From Phycisphaeraceae bacterium (lineage in GTDB: Bacteria; Planctomycetota; Phycisphaerae; Phycisphaerales; UBA1924): a stretch of DNA of 64,000 nucleotides. The stretch spans positions 434,001 to 498,000 of the forward strand of contig JAHBWW010000001.1 in assembly GCA_019636795.1 (NCBI GenBank), in the 5' to 3' direction. A program made the position numbers and the translations under genes. The number at the start of each line of letters is the position of its first letter. The stretch's first letter is position 1. This document shows positions 36,404-45,077 of the stretch, one piece after another. The notes under the pieces are model-generated. The model saw only the letters and a list, made by a program, of their open reading frames with translations. It made no database searches and was not told the DNA's origin.

Positions 36404-37240
36404 GTGAAGATCAACCTCGTCGGAAAGCCAATCGTCATCACGGGTGCGAGCAGCGGTATCGGACTGGCAACGGCGCTGGTGTGCGCTCGCGCGGGCATGC
36501 CTGTCGCGCTGATGGCTCGCCGTGCCGATCGACTCGAAATGCTCAAGGGTCGAATCGAGAGCGAGGGTGGCAAGGCCATCGTCTGCGTCGGCTCGGTCGA
36601 GTCGCCCGATGATTGCACGCGATGCGTGAACCAGACGGTGAGTGCATTTGGGTCAGTTCATGCTGTATTTGCAAATGCCGGGTATGGCCTCGAGAAGGAC
36701 GCACTCGACATGACCGACGCGGAAATTCGCGAGATGTTCGAGGTCAACTTCTTCGGATCATTGAACATCATCCGACCGGCGTGTGAGGTGTTCCGCAGCG
36801 TTGGTGCTGGACATGTGCTTTTTTGCTCAAGTTGTCTCTCAAAGATCAGTGTGCCAAGGTATGGGTGCTACGCCTCGACCAAGGCGTGTCAGGATTTCTT
36901 CGGCCGAGCGATGCGCCACGAACTGGCTCGCGAAGGCGTGCATGTTTCGACCGTCCATCCGATCCGCACGACGACCGAGCTGTTCGACATGCTGGCTGCA
37001 CGCAGTGGGGGAGGGCGTCTGTTGATGGAACGCCCCTCGCGCGAGGGGTTGTTTGTGCAAAGCCCCGAGCGGGTTGCCCGTGCGATTGTGCGATGCCTGC
37101 GCAAGCCTCGCGGCGAGGTCTGGACGAGTCACACGGTGCGCCTCGCGCTCGCACTCTCGGTCGCGGCTCCGGGACTGACTGATTTCGTGCTCGGGCGCGC
37201 GATGCAGCGGCACATCAAGCGTCAGGGAACTTCATCCTGA
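36404..37240 (+). CDS. Short-chain dehydrogenase/reductase (SDR)
   Basis: 278 residues, GTG start at 36404. The cofactor motif is VITGASSGIGLATALV; ANAG (residues about 90-93), Ser in LFCSSCLSK and Tyr-x3-Lys in YASTK form the active site. The C-terminal extension after about residue 225 (LALALSVAAPGLTDFVLG) is hydrophobic and may bind the membrane, as in some lipid-acting SDRs. The substrate is unknown. The 3' end overlaps the convergent thioredoxin-like gene by 19 nt. Confidence 0.87.
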   Translation: MKINLVGKPIVITGASSGIGLATALVCARAGMPVALMARRADRLEMLKGRIESEGGKAIVCVGSVESPDDCTRCVNQTVSAFGSVHAVFANAGYGLEKDALDMTDAEIREMFEVNFFGSLNIIRPACEVFRSVGAGHVLFCSSCLSKISVPRYGCYASTKACQDFFGRAMRHELAREGVHVSTVHPIRTTTELFDMLAARSGGGRLLMERPSREGLFVQSPERVARAIVRCLRKPRGEVWTSHTVRLALALSVAAPGLTDFVLGRAMQRHIKRQGTSS

Positions 37241-38592
37241 TCGGGCGTAGCAGCAGCGGGGATGGCTTTGGCCAAGTGTGCACGAACACGCGACATTACG
37301 TCCGATGTCGTCACTCCGCGACGGACCTGCTCGGTGCCGATCACGCCACCCTCACTGTTGAGCACCACAATGGTCGGAAAGACTTCGACGTTGAAAGCCC
37401 TGGCAGCAGCACCTCCATCAGAGACGAGCTCGAATGCATAGCCGCGCAGCGACGCAACAGAGGTCGCGGCTGAAGGATCACGTTCGCGTGCTGCAAGCCC
37501 GATGACACGCACTCCCTTGTCGGCAAACTGCCCCGCAAGGTCGCTGATCAACGGGTTGTACTCGCGACATTCCATGCACCATGTGCCCCAGAAGTAGAGA
37601 ACCGAGGGTGAGCCACGAAGTGATTCGAGCGTGAGATCCTGGCCTTGTATGTTTTTGACGGCAAAGGCTGGGGCTGGTGGATAGACCACGACGGGCCTGG
37701 CATTGATCGCTCGCGGGGCCGACTCTGCGTTGGCCGGGCGAACGCTCGCCGTGTTGGTTCTCACGGTTGAGGTCGGCCCGGTCGAGCCGGCTGCGAGTTC
37801 GTAGCCTTCGGGAAGTTTGAGTTCGAAGTCCTCGGGCTTGAGTTCCACCTTCGCCTCGACGTTCGAGAATTCAAGAACGATCGTCATGGACATTGCGCCC
37901 GAGCCGGAGATCCGGTCGATGCGCCGAATGATCTGGTCATCGACTCCGATGTAGAACTTGGCACGCTGATTGAGGCGGGCATTGCGCCCGGGAGCAGGCT
38001 GAGTCGCCTGATAGGTGACATCGACGACATGGCACTTGACGCCTTCGACATCGACGGTTTCGGCTGCGAGTGAGACTTCGGAGGCAGCCAGTTCGTCCTT
38101 GAGCGGTTCAGATTGGAGCAGCTCTGTCGGCACATGAAGGCGCGAGGCCATATAAGCCGAACTGCGCGTCGCAACCGCGCGCGCCGCAGGCATCTCGAAT
38201 ACCTTGCGCATCTTGTGGTCGACCCAGCGATCGTGCGCTGTCGTCCGGATCATGTCGAAGTCGATGGGATCAGGCTCTTGCGCGCTGCCCGATGTTCCGC
38301 GCCCAGAAAGCCGCAGCAACCATTCAATGCCCTCAGGCTCGGCCGCTTCATCACTGTCTTCGGATGGCTCCTTGGCAACTTGCATCAGCAGCATCTTGGA
38401 GGTGCCCGATGGAAGCGTGGCGCGGAACATTTCAGCACCTTCGCCGCGAACAACCAGACCAGCCTGCATGGCTTTGGTCTCGCGCAGCGTTGCTGCTGCC
38501 TCCTGAAGCAGATCACTCGCAGTCTGACCCAAACAGGCCGAAGCTGGCAGCAATGCCACCGTGCACATGACGAAGAATTGGCGAACTCGCAT
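37222..38592 (-). CDS. Secreted two-domain protein: LolA/DUF2092-like plus TlpA-type thioredoxin
   Basis: 456 residues. The ATG at 38592 is fixed by GGAGGTGA 5 nt upstream. The signal peptide (about residues 1-24, ending ASACLG) is followed by a beta-rich domain like LolA/DUF2092 proteins and then a TlpA-like thioredoxin domain from about residue 325. The redox motif is TWCMEC and the cis-Pro is in EVFPTIV. TlpA-type proteins reduce periplasmic thiols in cytochrome c maturation or oxidative folding. The fusion suggests a lipid- or polymer-binding domain tied to a redox partner. trpC lies upstream on the same strand, 89 nt away. Confidence 0.82.
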   Translation of the reverse strand: MRVRQFFVMCTVALLPASACLGQTASDLLQEAAATLRETKAMQAGLVVRGEGAEMFRATLPSGTSKMLLMQVAKEPSEDSDEAAEPEGIEWLLRLSGRGTSGSAQEPDPIDFDMIRTTAHDRWVDHKMRKVFEMPAARAVATRSSAYMASRLHVPTELLQSEPLKDELAASEVSLAAETVDVEGVKCHVVDVTYQATQPAPGRNARLNQRAKFYIGVDDQIIRRIDRISGSGAMSMTIVLEFSNVEAKVELKPEDFELKLPEGYELAAGSTGPTSTVRTNTASVRPANAESAPRAINARPVVVYPPAPAFAVKNIQGQDLTLESLRGSPSVLYFWGTWCMECREYNPLISDLAGQFADKGVRVIGLAARERDPSAATSVASLRGYAFELVSDGGAAARAFNVEVFPTIVVLNSEGGVIGTEQVRRGVTTSDVMSRVRAHLAKAIPAAATPDQDEVP

Positions 38593-38681
38593 GAATCTCA
38601 CCTCCCGCAAATAGGAACTTCAACCACATATCCTATCAGTGATGAACGCTTGCGCAACACTGTTTGTGCGCAACCGCCTCG

Positions 38682-39548
38682 TCACGACTTCTGACCCGGC
38701 TTCTGGAGCAGAATTTTGAGTGCCTCCCCCGGATCGGGCTGCCGCATCAGGTGCTCGCCGACGAGCGCGATTCGGACTTTGTGAGCACGCAGGCGTTCCA
38801 GGTGTTCGGGCAAAGTGATGCCTGATTCGCTCACCACGACCCCTGCATCATCGACCAGATCCATCAGCCGCAGCGTGTGCGCGACATCGGTTTCCATCGT
38901 TGCCAGATTTCGGTTGTTGATGCCCAGCAGGCAGTAGGTCGGATGCGGGAACCCGATGTGAGGCCTGACACGGAGAAGATTTTCCATGTCATGCACCTCG
39001 ATCAGAGCCGTCATCTGCAACTGCTGCGACAGAATCATCATGTCGACCAGCTGCGATTCAGTCAGACACTCGGCGATCAGCAGTACCGCGTCGGCCCCGG
39101 CCGCACGACTCTCCCACAACTGCCACGGATCAATCAGGAAGTCCTTGCGCAGCACCGGCAACGGCACTGCTTCCTTGATGCGCTCGATGAACGAAAGATG
39201 CCCGCCAAAAAATCGTTCGTCGGTCAAGCACGAAATCGCAGCTGCTCCGCACTCGTAATACCGTTGAGCGATAGTCTCAGGCTTGAAATGATCGCTGTCA
39301 TACTCTGCGCGAATCAGACCCGCAGACGGACTCTTGCGTTTGATCTCAGCAATGACAGAAGTAGGCATCGCAGCCGAATGGCGTGTCACGGCGCTGAAGA
39401 AGTTGCGGGGGGGGTCGGCCTGAATGGCCATCGCTTCGAGTTCCTGCATCGAAGTTCTGGCTTTGGCTTCGTATACCTCGGCCCGCTTATGCTCAACAAT
39501 GTCTCGCAGCACCGGAGGCGTATTCGAGTTGTCGCTATTTCTTGCCAT
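38682..39548 (-). CDS. trpC: Indole-3-glycerol-phosphate synthase
   Basis: 288 residues. TrpC closes the indole ring in tryptophan biosynthesis. Motifs present are IAEIKRKSPSAGLI, LPVLRKDFLIDPWQL, GINNRNLATMETD and VVSESGI, giving the complete TIM barrel. I chose ATG 39548 (MARNSDNSNTPPVLRDIVEH), since the upstream codons look non-conserved. Its 5' end overlaps the divergent CPBP protease gene by 20-50 nt, depending on that gene's start. No other trp gene is in the window. Confidence 0.95.
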   Translation of the reverse strand: MARNSDNSNTPPVLRDIVEHKRAEVYEAKARTSMQELEAMAIQADPPRNFFSAVTRHSAAMPTSVIAEIKRKSPSAGLIRAEYDSDHFKPETIAQRYYECGAAAISCLTDERFFGGHLSFIERIKEAVPLPVLRKDFLIDPWQLWESRAAGADAVLLIAECLTESQLVDMMILSQQLQMTALIEVHDMENLLRVRPHIGFPHPTYCLLGINNRNLATMETDVAHTLRLMDLVDDAGVVVSESGITLPEHLERLRAHKVRIALVGEHLMRQPDPGEALKILLQKPGQKS

Positions 39549-40455
39549 ACCGACCATTGTTGCTGATGCCATCGCGTCAATCCCGGCCGACGCCGAGATC
39601 CTCGTATCCGACTCTGCGGGTCTCAACCCCGTCATTCTCTATCGACTCCCAGCCGCTGCCCTGTTGACTGCCATCGTTCTCGTGGTGTTCGCGCGACATC
39701 ACAGCCGCCGCAACACCCAATCTCCACCGGCAGCTATCGGACCGTCGATCTCACCCCTGCTTCTCTTCGCAACCGGGTTTGGGCTTTTCTTCCTTACTCA
39801 TCTGCTCGGGGGCTTGACCGTGGGGCTTGTGCCTGCGCCACACGATGGGGAACATCTCGTCCGGTCTGCATCGGCTGCGGCCTGTGTGTACGGCTGGGCG
39901 ATCGTGCTGTCCGCTCTGGCCTGGTTATGGGCACGACGCTTTCTCTATGAGCCACAGAAATCTGTTCGGTTTCTCAACCTGCTTCGGGGTGTGCTGTGGC
40001 TTGCGCCTCTGATTCCGGTTCTTGTTCTAGTCTCGGACTCAGCAGTGGTTGTGCACACTCTGCTGACAGGCCGACCTCCGAACCCGATCGCACACGCAAC
40101 GCTCGAACAGATCGTGCACGAACCTTGGCGTCCGGCCGCTCAAATTCTGATGGCCGGAGCGATACTGGGCGCGCCAGTATTCGAGGAAACCGTTTATCGA
40201 GGTTTCCTGCAATCGGCGTGGGGGCGAGTACTCAAAAATCGGTGGCTGGCCATCACTCTCACCGCGGTATTGTTTGCCCTCTCCCACAGAATCGGCATCG
40301 AACCGGTGCCTTGGCATGCAATTCCCTCAATTCTGGTTTTGGGGATGGCCTGTGGATACGTTTTCGAGCGTCACGGTCTGCTGGCCGCGATAGGCCTCCA
40401 CGCGGCATTCAACGCTGCTAACCTCACACTGGCACTGGTCTTGGTCGATTCATGA
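39499..40455 (+). CDS. CPBP-family intramembrane metalloprotease (Abi/CAAX type)
   Basis: About 318 residues with eight membrane segments. The three motifs of the family are present: EETVYRG (EExxxR), FALSHR (FxxxH) and HAAFNAAN (HxxxN). Substrates are unknown; bacterial members have been linked to bacteriocin immunity or maturation. The start is uncertain: ATG 39499, or TTG 39529, which would begin directly with a signal-like helix. Either start overlaps the 5' end of trpC on the opposite strand. A terminator at 40518-40556 follows. Confidence 0.85.
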   Translation: MSRSTGGVFELSLFLAIPTIVADAIASIPADAEILVSDSAGLNPVILYRLPAAALLTAIVLVVFARHHSRRNTQSPPAAIGPSISPLLLFATGFGLFFLTHLLGGLTVGLVPAPHDGEHLVRSASAAACVYGWAIVLSALAWLWARRFLYEPQKSVRFLNLLRGVLWLAPLIPVLVLVSDSAVVVHTLLTGRPPNPIAHATLEQIVHEPWRPAAQILMAGAILGAPVFEETVYRGFLQSAWGRVLKNRWLAITLTAVLFALSHRIGIEPVPWHAIPSILVLGMACGYVFERHGLLAAIGLHAAFNAANLTLALVLVDS

Positions 40456-40517
40456 TGGCTTTGTCGAACCAAAGTTGCTAGAATAAGATATCAATGTCTT
40501 CTATTGCCCCCGGAAAG

Positions 40518-40556
40518 GCGGCGGTGCTGCACTTGCAGCCCGCCGCTTCTATTTTT
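40518..40556 (+). terminator. Terminator after the CPBP protease gene
   Basis: A long hairpin: 7 bp GCGGCGG (40518-40524) with CCGCCGC (40540-40546), a bulged T, then 6 bp GCTGCA (40526-40531) with TGCAGC (40534-40539). It is followed by TTCTATTTTT. Confidence 0.85.
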
Positions 40557-40600
40557 GAGCCACAGGCGATGGTTCGAGGGCTTTGCGGTTCGTGATGGAG

Positions 40601-40618
40601 TTTCAATATATTCTGAAA
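40601..40618. promoter_or_regulatory. Putative operator TTTCA-N8-TGAAA upstream of the GbsR/MarR-type gene
   Basis: TTTCAATATATTCTGAAA, with 5-bp inverted arms, matches 15 of 18 positions of the palindrome core upstream of mqnE (8487-8504). It lies 44 nt before the regulator's ATG and contains the -10-like TATATT, so autoregulation is plausible. Confidence 0.5.
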
Positions 40619-40661
40619 GAGATGTAGATCCGCGGGTGGTGCTGGTGGATAATGAAGCACT

Positions 40662-41210
40662 ATGTCACGTCCTTCACCAGCGCGTCCTGCTGAGACCCAG
40701 TTCATCGAAGCCTGGGGCCGCATGGGGAGCGTCTGGGGCATCAGTCGCACGATGGCGGAGGTGCATGCACTTCTGTACATCATGGCTGAGCCGTTGTGTG
40801 CCGACGATGTCATGGATCGGCTTCAGATTTCGCGCGGGAATGCGTCGATGTCGCTGCGGGCGCTGGTCGATTGGGGCATTGTGAGCAAGGTGCACAAGCG
40901 TGGTGACCGCAAGGAATATTTTCTGGCCGAGCAGGATGTGTGGTCGATCTTCCGCTCCATCGTGCGCGAACGACGCAAGCGCGAGGTCGATCCTTTGCTG
41001 GTTTCGCTGCACGAAATCCGCGATGAACTGGGTGCGACGGGGTTGGACGAAGGCGCCAGCGGCATGTCCGATCGGCTTGACGCCATGATCGAGTTTCTGG
41101 AAATCGTGGCCAAACTCAGCGAGCGGTTCGCAGGCCCAACGGGTTCGGGGCTTCAACTGGCTGCAACGCTTTTGACCAAGGCTTCAAGAACAGGCAAGAA
41201 GTCAGGATGA
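40662..41210 (+). CDS. GbsR/MarR-family transcriptional regulator
   Basis: 182 residues. The winged-helix domain runs through about residue 100 (VHALLYIMAEPLCADDVMDR, LQISRGNASMSLRALVDWGI, then a wing VSKVHKRGDRKEYF) and is followed by a helical dimerisation or ligand part. The opening RPAETQFIEAWGRMGSVWGI is typical of the GbsR branch, which in Bacillus senses choline; the ligand here is unknown. The palindrome at 40601-40618 lies just upstream and recurs upstream of mqnE, so mqnE and the sulfotransferase may be in its regulon (inference). Confidence 0.85.
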   Translation: MSRPSPARPAETQFIEAWGRMGSVWGISRTMAEVHALLYIMAEPLCADDVMDRLQISRGNASMSLRALVDWGIVSKVHKRGDRKEYFLAEQDVWSIFRSIVRERRKREVDPLLVSLHEIRDELGATGLDEGASGMSDRLDAMIEFLEIVAKLSERFAGPTGSGLQLAATLLTKASRTGKKSG

Positions 41211-41230
41211 TCAATTAGGGATCGGGCACG

Positions 41231-41644
41231 ATGAGCAGTCTCGGTAGGACAGTGCGAATTTCGGACAGCGGGGTTCCTCGCCCGGCGGCGGTGCTGGCCC
41301 CTCGAAGCATCGAGATGCGATGGAAGGCCCAGTCGTGCGTGCTCGCCGGGAACAAACTGGCGCGATGCGAGATCGCTCTCGTGGTTGATCTGTGGCAGAT
41401 GCGATCGACGCTGACCGTGACTCACATCGAAGGCCTGGAGCAGACGTTTGCAGACGAAGCGATCGGCTCACTCGGTGCAGTTGTGGTGCGTTCGAATGAC
41501 CTCACATGTATTTCAGTCGGAGACGCTCATATCGCGGTCAATGATGCGGGCCGATGCCTGTACGCGCGGTCGGGCGCCTTCGATCGGCTCGGTATCGAAG
41601 GCGGCCGAAGCGAGTTGACCGACGCCCGTGTTCTATGGGCGTAA
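41231..41644 (+). CDS. Hypothetical protein (137 aa)
   Basis: Not recognised. It begins MSSLGRTVRISDSGVPRPAA, is beta-rich with one short hydrophobic stretch, and lacks a signal peptide or obvious motif. It follows the GbsR/MarR-type gene by 20 nt on the same strand, so co-transcription is likely. It ends 22 nt before the convergent stop of the HTH-membrane gene. Codon use is like its neighbours. Confidence 0.6.
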   Translation: MSSLGRTVRISDSGVPRPAAVLAPRSIEMRWKAQSCVLAGNKLARCEIALVVDLWQMRSTLTVTHIEGLEQTFADEAIGSLGAVVVRSNDLTCISVGDAHIAVNDAGRCLYARSGAFDRLGIEGGRSELTDARVLWA

Positions 41645-41666
41645 TACGTTTGGTTGATGCTGCCTG

Positions 41667-42506
41667 TCAGGAACGACGAAGAGCGACCCAACCGATAATC
41701 GCTGCGAGCACCATGATGCCTGCTCCGCCACCGACGATGCCCCACATCATGCCCGATGAGAGATTCGAGAGAATGGCGCCAGCCGCTCCGGTCATGCCGA
41801 AGATCGCGACGGCGAGTGCAAGGGCGAGCAGGACGACCATGCCCAGCGCGATGCCGCCGACGACGCCCGACCATGGTCCGTCGTATGCGTCGCGCATCAT
41901 CATCATGGCGGGTACTGCGCCGGCGGAAGAGACGTCCGAGTGCCCGCCAGCGGGTTCGAAGAGTTCTTCGGAGGCTGCTTGTCCGATGGCCGATCCACCG
42001 ATGGCGCTGCCGCCCGATCGCCCGCCGCTGCGCGAGCCTGAGGATGAGTAGACGTCCTCGAGGAGATCGGCGCCGAGGCTGGTGTCGTCGGGCTCGCGAG
42101 TGAAGTCGAGCAGGCCGGAACCTGACGCGCCAGAATCGGCGACGAAACTGGGAGCTCCGAGTCCGCCGCTGACCTGTGTTTGGGCGCTGGGGTCGGCGTC
42201 ATCGCCGGAGTCTGGTTCGAAGATGCTGATGCCGGTCTGGTCCTTGATATCTTCAACGCCGAAGACCGATCCGCTGCCGGAGGACGACATGCCGATGGGT
42301 TCCAGGTCGCCGCTGTCAGCCAGGGGGATGCCGTCATCTCCGCCACCTGCGCCAGCGAGCAGATCCACCTGTTCGACCTTGAACATGAGGCGGTCGCGGT
42401 CGCGGAACTCCTGAAGCTGTCCACTCGAGGCCAGTTGGCTGACTTCTTTGGGGGTCATGCCGAGTTTGGAGGCCGTTTCTTCCAGCGTGTAGAACATTTT
42501 CGCCAT
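41667..42506 (-). CDS. Membrane-anchored helix-turn-helix protein
   Basis: 279 residues. The N-terminus MAKMFYTLEETASKLGMTPK starts an excisionase/MerR-like HTH_17 domain (to about residue 50: TLEETASKLGMTPKEVSQL, then GQLQEFRDRDRLMFKVEQVD). It is followed by about 130 low-complexity, acidic, Ser/Gly-rich residues and two C-terminal membrane helices (about 212-242 and 252-276). This would be a DNA-binding domain held at the membrane by a long flexible tether. The DNA target is unknown. The start codon overlaps the start codon of the divergent metallophosphoesterase in CATG. Confidence 0.82.
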   Translation of the reverse strand: MAKMFYTLEETASKLGMTPKEVSQLASSGQLQEFRDRDRLMFKVEQVDLLAGAGGGDDGIPLADSGDLEPIGMSSSGSGSVFGVEDIKDQTGISIFEPDSGDDADPSAQTQVSGGLGAPSFVADSGASGSGLLDFTREPDDTSLGADLLEDVYSSSGSRSGGRSGGSAIGGSAIGQAASEELFEPAGGHSDVSSAGAVPAMMMMRDAYDGPWSGVVGGIALGMVVLLALALAVAIFGMTGAAGAILSNLSSGMMWGIVGGGAGIMVLAAIIGWVALRRS

Positions 42507-43428
42507 GACCGTCTCCGATAATTCGTGTGAGCCCGCAGCCGACCCTCCCAAAGGACAGGCTGCTGTTGCCAGCCGGGTCGAACAGTATACCGTGTCGCTG
42601 TCTCCGAGGAGTCCCGTCTTGAACCGATCACCCGAGCGATCGCGCCGAGCCCCACGCATCAGCCTTGAATGCTACGAGATCGAGCACCCGAGGGTTTCGC
42701 AAGGGGTGGACGGGTTGACAATTCTGCATCTTTCTGACTTTCACCTTAAACGCGCTTGGCGTGAAGACCCCAGAATGGTGGAACTCGTGGATTTGGTCGG
42801 TTCGGTCGAGGTGGACCTCGTCGTGCTGACAGGCGACTACATCGAACGCCGAGGCTCAGAGGCGGACGCGTGCGATTTTCTCGAAACGTTGAGTGCGTCG
42901 TGGCGAGCCCGGATAGGCGCGTTCGGGATCTTCGGCAACCACGACACACCGGAACTGGTCCGCCAGGTGACCGACCGCGTGCGATGGCTCAACAATGAGC
43001 GCACAAGGGTGGGAGATCTGCTGATCGTCGGAACAAGTGAACCCGAGGACCTGCTCGGAGCAATGGCGCAGGATGGCCAGGGCGGGACAGCCGACATGGG
43101 GTTTTCGATTCTGCTGGCGCACTATCCGACCCAGATCGTCCCGGCTGCTGCGATGGGGATTGATCTCGTGCTCGCGGGGCACACCCATGGCGGGCAAATA
43201 CGCATCAGTCCGCGATTCTGCCCGCACACATCGTGCGACCTCGGAGCGCGGTCTGCCACGGGCGTGATTCGGCTTGGCGCGACCCTGTGCTGCATTTCGC
43301 GGGGAATTAGGGAAACAGTGGTGCCGGTTCGGTTTCGGTGCAAGCCTCAGGTTGGGCTGTACACACTTCGGCACGGAGTGATGGGTGGAGATGCCCGCGA
43401 GGGCGTGGTGCAGACGCTGGCGTGGTGA
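42505..43428 (+). CDS. Metallophosphoesterase
   Basis: 307 residues with all calcineurin-like motifs in order: LSDFHLKR (DxH), LTGDYIERR (GD), FGIFGNHDT (GNHD), LLAHYP (H) and LAGHTHGGQI (GHxH). It resembles the YkuE/YaeI branch of phosphodiesterases, but has no N-terminal membrane helix. The substrate is unknown. The ATG at 42505 gives about 55 leading residues with no family resemblance and shares its first two bases with the CAT of the divergent gene; a start around 42620 (TTG) is possible. Confidence 0.88.
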   Translation: MTVSDNSCEPAADPPKGQAAVASRVEQYTVSLSPRSPVLNRSPERSRRAPRISLECYEIEHPRVSQGVDGLTILHLSDFHLKRAWREDPRMVELVDLVGSVEVDLVVLTGDYIERRGSEADACDFLETLSASWRARIGAFGIFGNHDTPELVRQVTDRVRWLNNERTRVGDLLIVGTSEPEDLLGAMAQDGQGGTADMGFSILLAHYPTQIVPAAAMGIDLVLAGHTHGGQIRISPRFCPHTSCDLGARSATGVIRLGATLCCISRGIRETVVPVRFRCKPQVGLYTLRHGVMGGDAREGVVQTLAW

Positions 43429-44033
43429 ATCTGGCTCAGGGTCGTGAAAAGGGGCAGGTCGCGACAAAAGCGATGCCGCCGACCCTTATCTGGCGGCCGG
43501 AGCAGATCCTCCTTCTGCTCCCTGCTGCTTCGATCGGTCGGCGGACATCGAATCAGTCCCGTGCGCGGGCGCACGGGCTGCGGGCGGAGACATATACAAA
43601 CCTGACTCGCCCAATGACTCGGTCAGGGTTAACCCTCATCCTCCTGCTGGAGGAGAGAGAGACCTGCTGGCTGCTTTTGTTCTCGAGTGCTCCTGTCCAG
43701 TTGCGTGTAGGTCGTAACACATTCCGACCCGCGATTGGGCCGACCCCGACACCATCGAGCGTCCAGTGATGCCGAACCCTCGAAGATCCACAATGTACCA
43801 CATCTGCATCCCACCGTGCAACCCGAACCGGGATCTTCGTGAAAAGTTTGCACAAGGGTAAACCACGAACTGACCACAAGTTAGGACTCACTACCGCTTC
43901 AGGCGCCAAAAAACGCGAATCCGACACTCGGATCCGTTTCTGAGGAAATGTCAGTAGGAAAATCGCACGGTGCAGATTGTGGGAAACCGGTGTATGGTTG
44001 AGTAAGCCCAAACGTGAATGACGAGGTTGCCAC
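43429..44033. other. 605-nt region with no recognisable gene
   Basis: No frame here reads like a real protein; the long minus-strand frame across it is antisense to its neighbours. It contains a perfect 12-bp palindrome AGGGTTAACCCT (43625-43636) and a small hairpin TCCTCC-TGCT-GGAGGA (43639-43654) without a T-run. Possibly a decayed gene or the regulatory region of the PL14-like gene. Confidence 0.5.
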
Positions 44034-44984
44034 ATGTCACGGACGGATATCCGACTGCCCAAACTCTTCGTTGGCCTGCTTCTTTCGGTCCTGCTCATCA
44101 CGATGGCGGGCTGCTTTCCTGTCCGGGGCGAGTTTGATGCCTTTGAGAGCGGGTTTGCCTCGCGTGCATGGAAAGTCGGATGGCGTGGCGACCGGTTCGA
44201 GAAGACCGTTGAACTGCACAGGGCGGACGACACTCGCTTTGGTTTCCAGCCTTCCATGAACGGCAACGGCGGCGACGCGATCCGTGTCACGATCAAAGAA
44301 GGCGGGCACGAAGGCACGCACCAGTTCGAGTTCAACTTCGAACGCCAACTCTACCTCGAACCCGAGATCGCCACCGCCAGCTATCTGATGCGGTTCGCCA
44401 ACACGTTCAATCCTGTTGAGTCGGGCAAACTGCCGGGGTTTGCGGGCACGTACAAGAAGGCGGGGTGGGGGCCACATGTGTCCAATGGGTGGTCGGCGCG
44501 CAGCATGTTTTACCCGGCACCCAAGGGGGCTCCGATTCGTGTTGCCACGCTCGCGTACCTGGCGGATATGGAAGCCAAGGGCGGCAACTCGACTTTTTTC
44601 GACTGGCACACGAAGGGCGTCGCACGCTTTGAACGCGACCGCTGGTATCACATTGTCCAGCACGTTCGACTCAACACCGTGGCCGACGGCAAAGGTCGGC
44701 CCGACGGGATCCTCCAGGTCTGGGTCGATGGACGCGTCGCGGTGGATGAACGCACGGTCGTCTTTCGACATACCGAAAAATTGAAGATTGACCGGATGTG
44801 GTTCAACGTCAACTACGGCGGCGGGCCTGCGCCCGAGGATTACCACCTGTTCTTCGACGAGATCGTGGTGCACGCGGGCGAGCCGGGCGGATTCACACCG
44901 ACCATTGGCCCGGCGATCAGTGTGCGTGCGACGCCCGTGGAACCCGCGCCGAAGCCGGTGCAACGGGTGCCTTTGCAGAAGTGA
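44034..44984 (+). CDS. Lipoprotein with polysaccharide-lyase family 14-like domain
   Basis: 316 residues. The leader ends in LLITMAGC (lipobox), so it is a lipoprotein. The rest is a beta-sandwich with segments resembling PL14/alginate-lyase-like proteins: LPGFAGTYKKAGWGPHVSNG, GWSARSMFYPAPKG, YHIVQHVRLNTVADGK, LQVWVDGRVAV and MWFNVNYGGG. PL14 enzymes cut uronic-acid polymers by beta-elimination; whether this one is catalytic is not shown. The C-terminal about 30 residues are Pro/Val-rich. Confidence 0.65.
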   Translation: MSRTDIRLPKLFVGLLLSVLLITMAGCFPVRGEFDAFESGFASRAWKVGWRGDRFEKTVELHRADDTRFGFQPSMNGNGGDAIRVTIKEGGHEGTHQFEFNFERQLYLEPEIATASYLMRFANTFNPVESGKLPGFAGTYKKAGWGPHVSNGWSARSMFYPAPKGAPIRVATLAYLADMEAKGGNSTFFDWHTKGVARFERDRWYHIVQHVRLNTVADGKGRPDGILQVWVDGRVAVDERTVVFRHTEKLKIDRMWFNVNYGGGPAPEDYHLFFDEIVVHAGEPGGFTPTIGPAISVRATPVEPAPKPVQRVPLQK

Positions 44985-45077
44985 CCTGGCATCCGACCAT
45001 CAGCAACCCGCCACGCAACCACCCGGCATGTCTGAGATGAGGGCGAAAGCCCAAGACGATATGGACCTGCGCGGGAC

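Noticed and set aside
43553-44335. 260-codon minus-strand open frame across an otherwise empty region
   Set aside because: Overlaps the start of the PL14-like lipoprotein on the other strand and has shadow-like composition; no SD or motif.
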